A stretch of 64,000 nucleotides of DNA, from positions 1-64,000 of the forward strand of contig DHLX01000008.1 of the NCBI GenBank assembly GCA_002405475.1. The letters run 5' to 3'. The stretch is from Burkholderiales bacterium UBA4657. GTDB taxonomy: Bacteria; Pseudomonadota; Gammaproteobacteria; Burkholderiales; Burkholderiaceae_E. Position 1 is the first letter of the stretch; every line of letters begins with the position of its first letter. The position numbers and the translations under genes were made by a program. Under the pieces are notes generated by a model. That model was given only the letters and a program-made list of their open reading frames with translations, ran no database searches and was not told the origin of the DNA. This document shows positions 61,708-64,000 of the stretch, in pieces.

Positions 61708-63237
61708 ATGAAATATCGTGATTTACGTGATTTTTTGCACCAACTGGAACGACAGCAATCCCTGAAAAGAGTGTTTCATACGGTGTCGCCGGTTCTGGAA
61801 ATGACCGAGATCAGCGACCGTGTATTGCGCCAACAAGGACCGGCCCTGCTATTTGAAAAACCGCTCGGCTACGATATTCCGGTTTTGTGTAATTTGTTCG
61901 GGACCCCGGAGCGTGTCGCCTGGGGCATGGGTGCGGACTCGGTACATGAGCTGCGTGATATTGGCCGACTGCTGGGCGCCTTGAAAGAGCCTGAGCCGCC
62001 TAAAAACTGGAGCGAGCTGGGCAAGCTGGGTAGCCTGATCAAGGCAGTGTGGGACATGAAACCCGCAGTACAAAAAAATGGAGCCTGCCAGGAACTGGTG
62101 TGGGAAGGGTCGGCTGTTGATTTACATAAACTGCCATTACAAACCTGCTGGCCCGAAGATGCTGCACCGTTATTGACCTGGGGTCTGACGGTAACCCGCG
62201 GCCCACATAAAAAACGCCAGAATCTGGGTATTTATCGGCAACAATTGATCAGCCATAACCAGCTCATCATGCGCTGGCTGGCGCACCGTGGCGGGGCACT
62301 GGACTTCCGTGACTTTCGTTTGCAGTATCCGGGACAAAAATTTCCACTGGCAGTCGCTTTGGGCACCGATCCGGCCACCTTGCTAGGAGCGGTCACACCA
62401 GTGCCCGATACCCTGTCGGAATACCAGTTCGCCGGCCTATTGCGTGGCAGTAAAACCGAGCTGGTCAATTGTCTGGGCAACGATCTGCAAGTACCTGCTA
62501 CGGCAGAAATTGTGCTTGAGGGCTATATTAGCCCAGCCGATGACAAACTGGATTGCCGTACCGATATGGGCGTGCCACTGAAAAATATTGATGGCTATGA
62601 ACACGCGCTCGAAGGTCCGTTTGGGGATCACACCGGCTATTACAACGAACAAGACTGGTTTCCAGTTTTTACGGTCGAGCGCATCACCATGCGGCACAAT
62701 CCGATTTATCACAGCACCTACACCGGCAAGCCACCGGATGAACCGGCGATTTTAGGCGTGGCGCTCAATGAAGTATTCGTGCCAATTCTGCAAAAACAAT
62801 TCCCGGAAATTGCCGATTTCTATTTGCCTGCTGAAGGCTGTTCATATCGCATGGCGATTGTGGCGCTGAAAAAGAGCTACCCCGGTCATGCCAAGCGTGT
62901 CATGTTCGGAGTTTGGAGTTTCTTACGCCAGTTCATGTACACCAAGTTCATCGTCGTCGTCGATGACGATATTGACATACGCGACTGGAAGGAGGTGATC
63001 TGGGCCATTACCACCCGGGTTGACCCGGTGCGCGATACGGTCATGGTCGAGAACACGCCGATTGATTATCTGGACTTTGCCTCGCCAGTGTCAGGGCTGG
63101 GTAGCAAAATGGGACTGGACGCAACGCATAAATGGCCAGGAGAAACCCAGCGCGAGTGGGGGCGTGCCATTAGCATGCGTCCCGACATCAAACAACGTGT
63201 CGATACTCTGTGGTCTGAGATGGGGCTGGACAAGTAG
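61708..63237 (+). CDS. ubiD: UbiD-family decarboxylase
   Basis: 509-residue prenylated-FMN-dependent decarboxylase, expected to decarboxylate 3-octaprenyl-4-hydroxybenzoate in ubiquinone synthesis. The N-terminus YRDLRDFLHQLERQQSLKRV, the mid-protein GPFGDHTGYYNEQDWFPVF segment and the ITTRVDPVRD motif are typical. Length near E. coli UbiD (about 497). The flavin prenyltransferase ubiX is not in the window. It ends two bases from the convergent PBP4-type gene. Confidence 0.95.
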   Translation: MKYRDLRDFLHQLERQQSLKRVFHTVSPVLEMTEISDRVLRQQGPALLFEKPLGYDIPVLCNLFGTPERVAWGMGADSVHELRDIGRLLGALKEPEPPKNWSELGKLGSLIKAVWDMKPAVQKNGACQELVWEGSAVDLHKLPLQTCWPEDAAPLLTWGLTVTRGPHKKRQNLGIYRQQLISHNQLIMRWLAHRGGALDFRDFRLQYPGQKFPLAVALGTDPATLLGAVTPVPDTLSEYQFAGLLRGSKTELVNCLGNDLQVPATAEIVLEGYISPADDKLDCRTDMGVPLKNIDGYEHALEGPFGDHTGYYNEQDWFPVFTVERITMRHNPIYHSTYTGKPPDEPAILGVALNEVFVPILQKQFPEIADFYLPAEGCSYRMAIVALKKSYPGHAKRVMFGVWSFLRQFMYTKFIVVVDDDIDIRDWKEVIWAITTRVDPVRDTVMVENTPIDYLDFASPVSGLGSKMGLDATHKWPGETQREWGRAISMRPDIKQRVDTLWSEMGLDK

Positions 63238-63239
63238 AC

Positions 63240-64000
63240 CTACAGTGCCTGAACCCAAGCCAGCAAGGCATCATGTACCGGCTGTGCAGCGGGTGCCTTG
63301 GGCGAATTGATGATCGAGACAACCACATAGCGTCGGCCACTGGCAGATAGCACGTAGCCAGCTACGGCACGCACGTCGGTCAGTGTGCCGGTTTTAATAT
63401 GCGCCATGCCCTGTACTGGGCTACTATTCAGACGACGGCGCATGGTACCGTCAACCCCCACAATCGGCAGTGAGGCCATGAACTCTGGCATGGTCGGACT
63501 TCTATAAGCCAGCAGCAACATTTTCCCCAAACTCGCAGCGCTAAAGCGCTCGCTACGCGACAGCCCGGAACCATTCTCTAGCACCAGAGTGCTAGTGTCG
63601 ATACCCTTGCCAGTCAGCCAATGCTTGACAGCAATGGCACTATGCTCGGCCTGCCCAGCTCTGGCCGTACGCTCAGGCATGGCCGGTTCGACCGACAGGC
63701 TGAGAAATACCTGCCTCGCCATGACGTTGTTCGACACTTTATTAACGTCACGAATGATGTCCGCCAAAACAGGTGATTGCAGTTCATACATTACTCGGGC
63801 ATCGGTGGGCACGATATCTGATCGGACTCTGAAATCACGACTGAGTTTACCGCCTGACTCACGCCATAAGGCTGACCAGAGGGTAGCCAGATATTCATCA
63901 GCATCATAAAGACTGACGAACCAGGCACGTGGGCCGCAGCTACGTGGATATTGACCACTGATCGTTAAGCGTAAAGGATTGGATAAATCGAATTTCAAAC
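63240..64000 (-). CDS. dacB: PBP4-type D-alanyl-D-alanine carboxypeptidase/endopeptidase, 3' part
   Basis: C-terminal 253 or so residues of a DacB/PBP4-family peptidoglycan hydrolase; the gene continues beyond the right edge, so the SxxK nucleophile is not visible. The SxN motif (SNN in VNKVSNNVMARQ) and KTG box (HIKTGTLTDVRAVAGY) are present. The protein trims or cuts peptide cross-links in the periplasm. Convergent with ubiD. Confidence 0.9.
   Translation of the reverse strand, partial: LKFDLSNPLRLTISGQYPRSCGPRAWFVSLYDADEYLATLWSALWRESGGKLSRDFRVRSDIVPTDARVMYELQSPVLADIIRDVNKVSNNVMARQVFLSLSVEPAMPERTARAGQAEHSAIAVKHWLTGKGIDTSTLVLENGSGLSRSERFSAASLGKMLLLAYRSPTMPEFMASLPIVGVDGTMRRRLNSSPVQGMAHIKTGTLTDVRAVAGYVLSASGRRYVVVSIINSPKAPAAQPVHDALLAWVQAL

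Overview
The window looks like chromosomal DNA of a betaproteobacterium, most likely in the Burkholderiales. The basis is gene content and order: hemL-thiE-thiD beside rubredoxin and a pilGHIJ-chpA cluster, argB near a pyrimidine 5'-nucleotidase and slmA, split pntAA/pntAB/pntB, a fused MaeB malic enzyme and glcDEF. Base composition is moderately GC-rich. I cannot assign a genus. I found no rRNA or tRNA gene, CRISPR array, intact insertion sequence or integrase.

Layout. 1-9.4 kb: housekeeping genes (gltX, pepN, fbp, a quinone oxidoreductase), two small-molecule exporters (EamA and SMR/Gdx type), and a glycosyltransferase paired with an LpxH-type phosphoesterase. 9.4-16.6 kb: an accessory island with a Fic protein, a 38-codon winged-helix-like fragment, a cluster of short repeats, and a complete type I restriction-modification operon (hsdR-hsdM-hsdS). 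16.6-23.2 kb: a HerA/DUF853-type ATPase, yebC-purD and the proton-translocating transhydrogenase pntAA-pntAB-pntB. 23.2-30.8 kb: a glycolate module. 30.8-39.0 kb: a cobalamin adenosyltransferase, a cNMP-binding protein, aroG, tldD, dadA, slmA, a HAD nucleotidase, a flavin reductase and argB. 39.1-46.5 kb: a PhoR-type kinase, a 566-residue protein I do not recognise, a HIT protein, a heavily damaged acyl-CoA synthetase pseudogene, hemL-thiE-thiD and rubredoxin. 46.6-56.1 kb: the type IV pilus chemosensory operon pilG-pilH-pilI-pilJ-chpA/pilL, closed by a strong terminator. 56.2-64.0 kb: a lipoprotein, maeB, an aminotransferase, a lytic transglycosylase, ubiD and the 3' part of a PBP4-type peptidase gene cut by the window edge.

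The most interesting part is 23.7-30.8 kb. The three glycolate oxidase subunits are split: glcD-glcE lie on one side and glcF on the other. Between them, on the opposite strand, sit a secreted stand-alone Cache-domain protein and a chemoreceptor. glcF overlaps an lrgA-lrgB pair, and LrgAB-type proteins are the family of the plant plastid glycolate/glycerate carrier PLGG1. I infer a combined sensing, transport and oxidation module for glycolate or a related 2-hydroxy acid, with the soluble Cache protein as a possible separate ligand-binding partner of the receptor. The second notable area is the Fic/type I restriction island, which has an inverted and direct repeat cluster just upstream of hsdR. 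The third is the acyl-CoA synthetase pseudogene, whose three separate lesions can all be read from the sequence.
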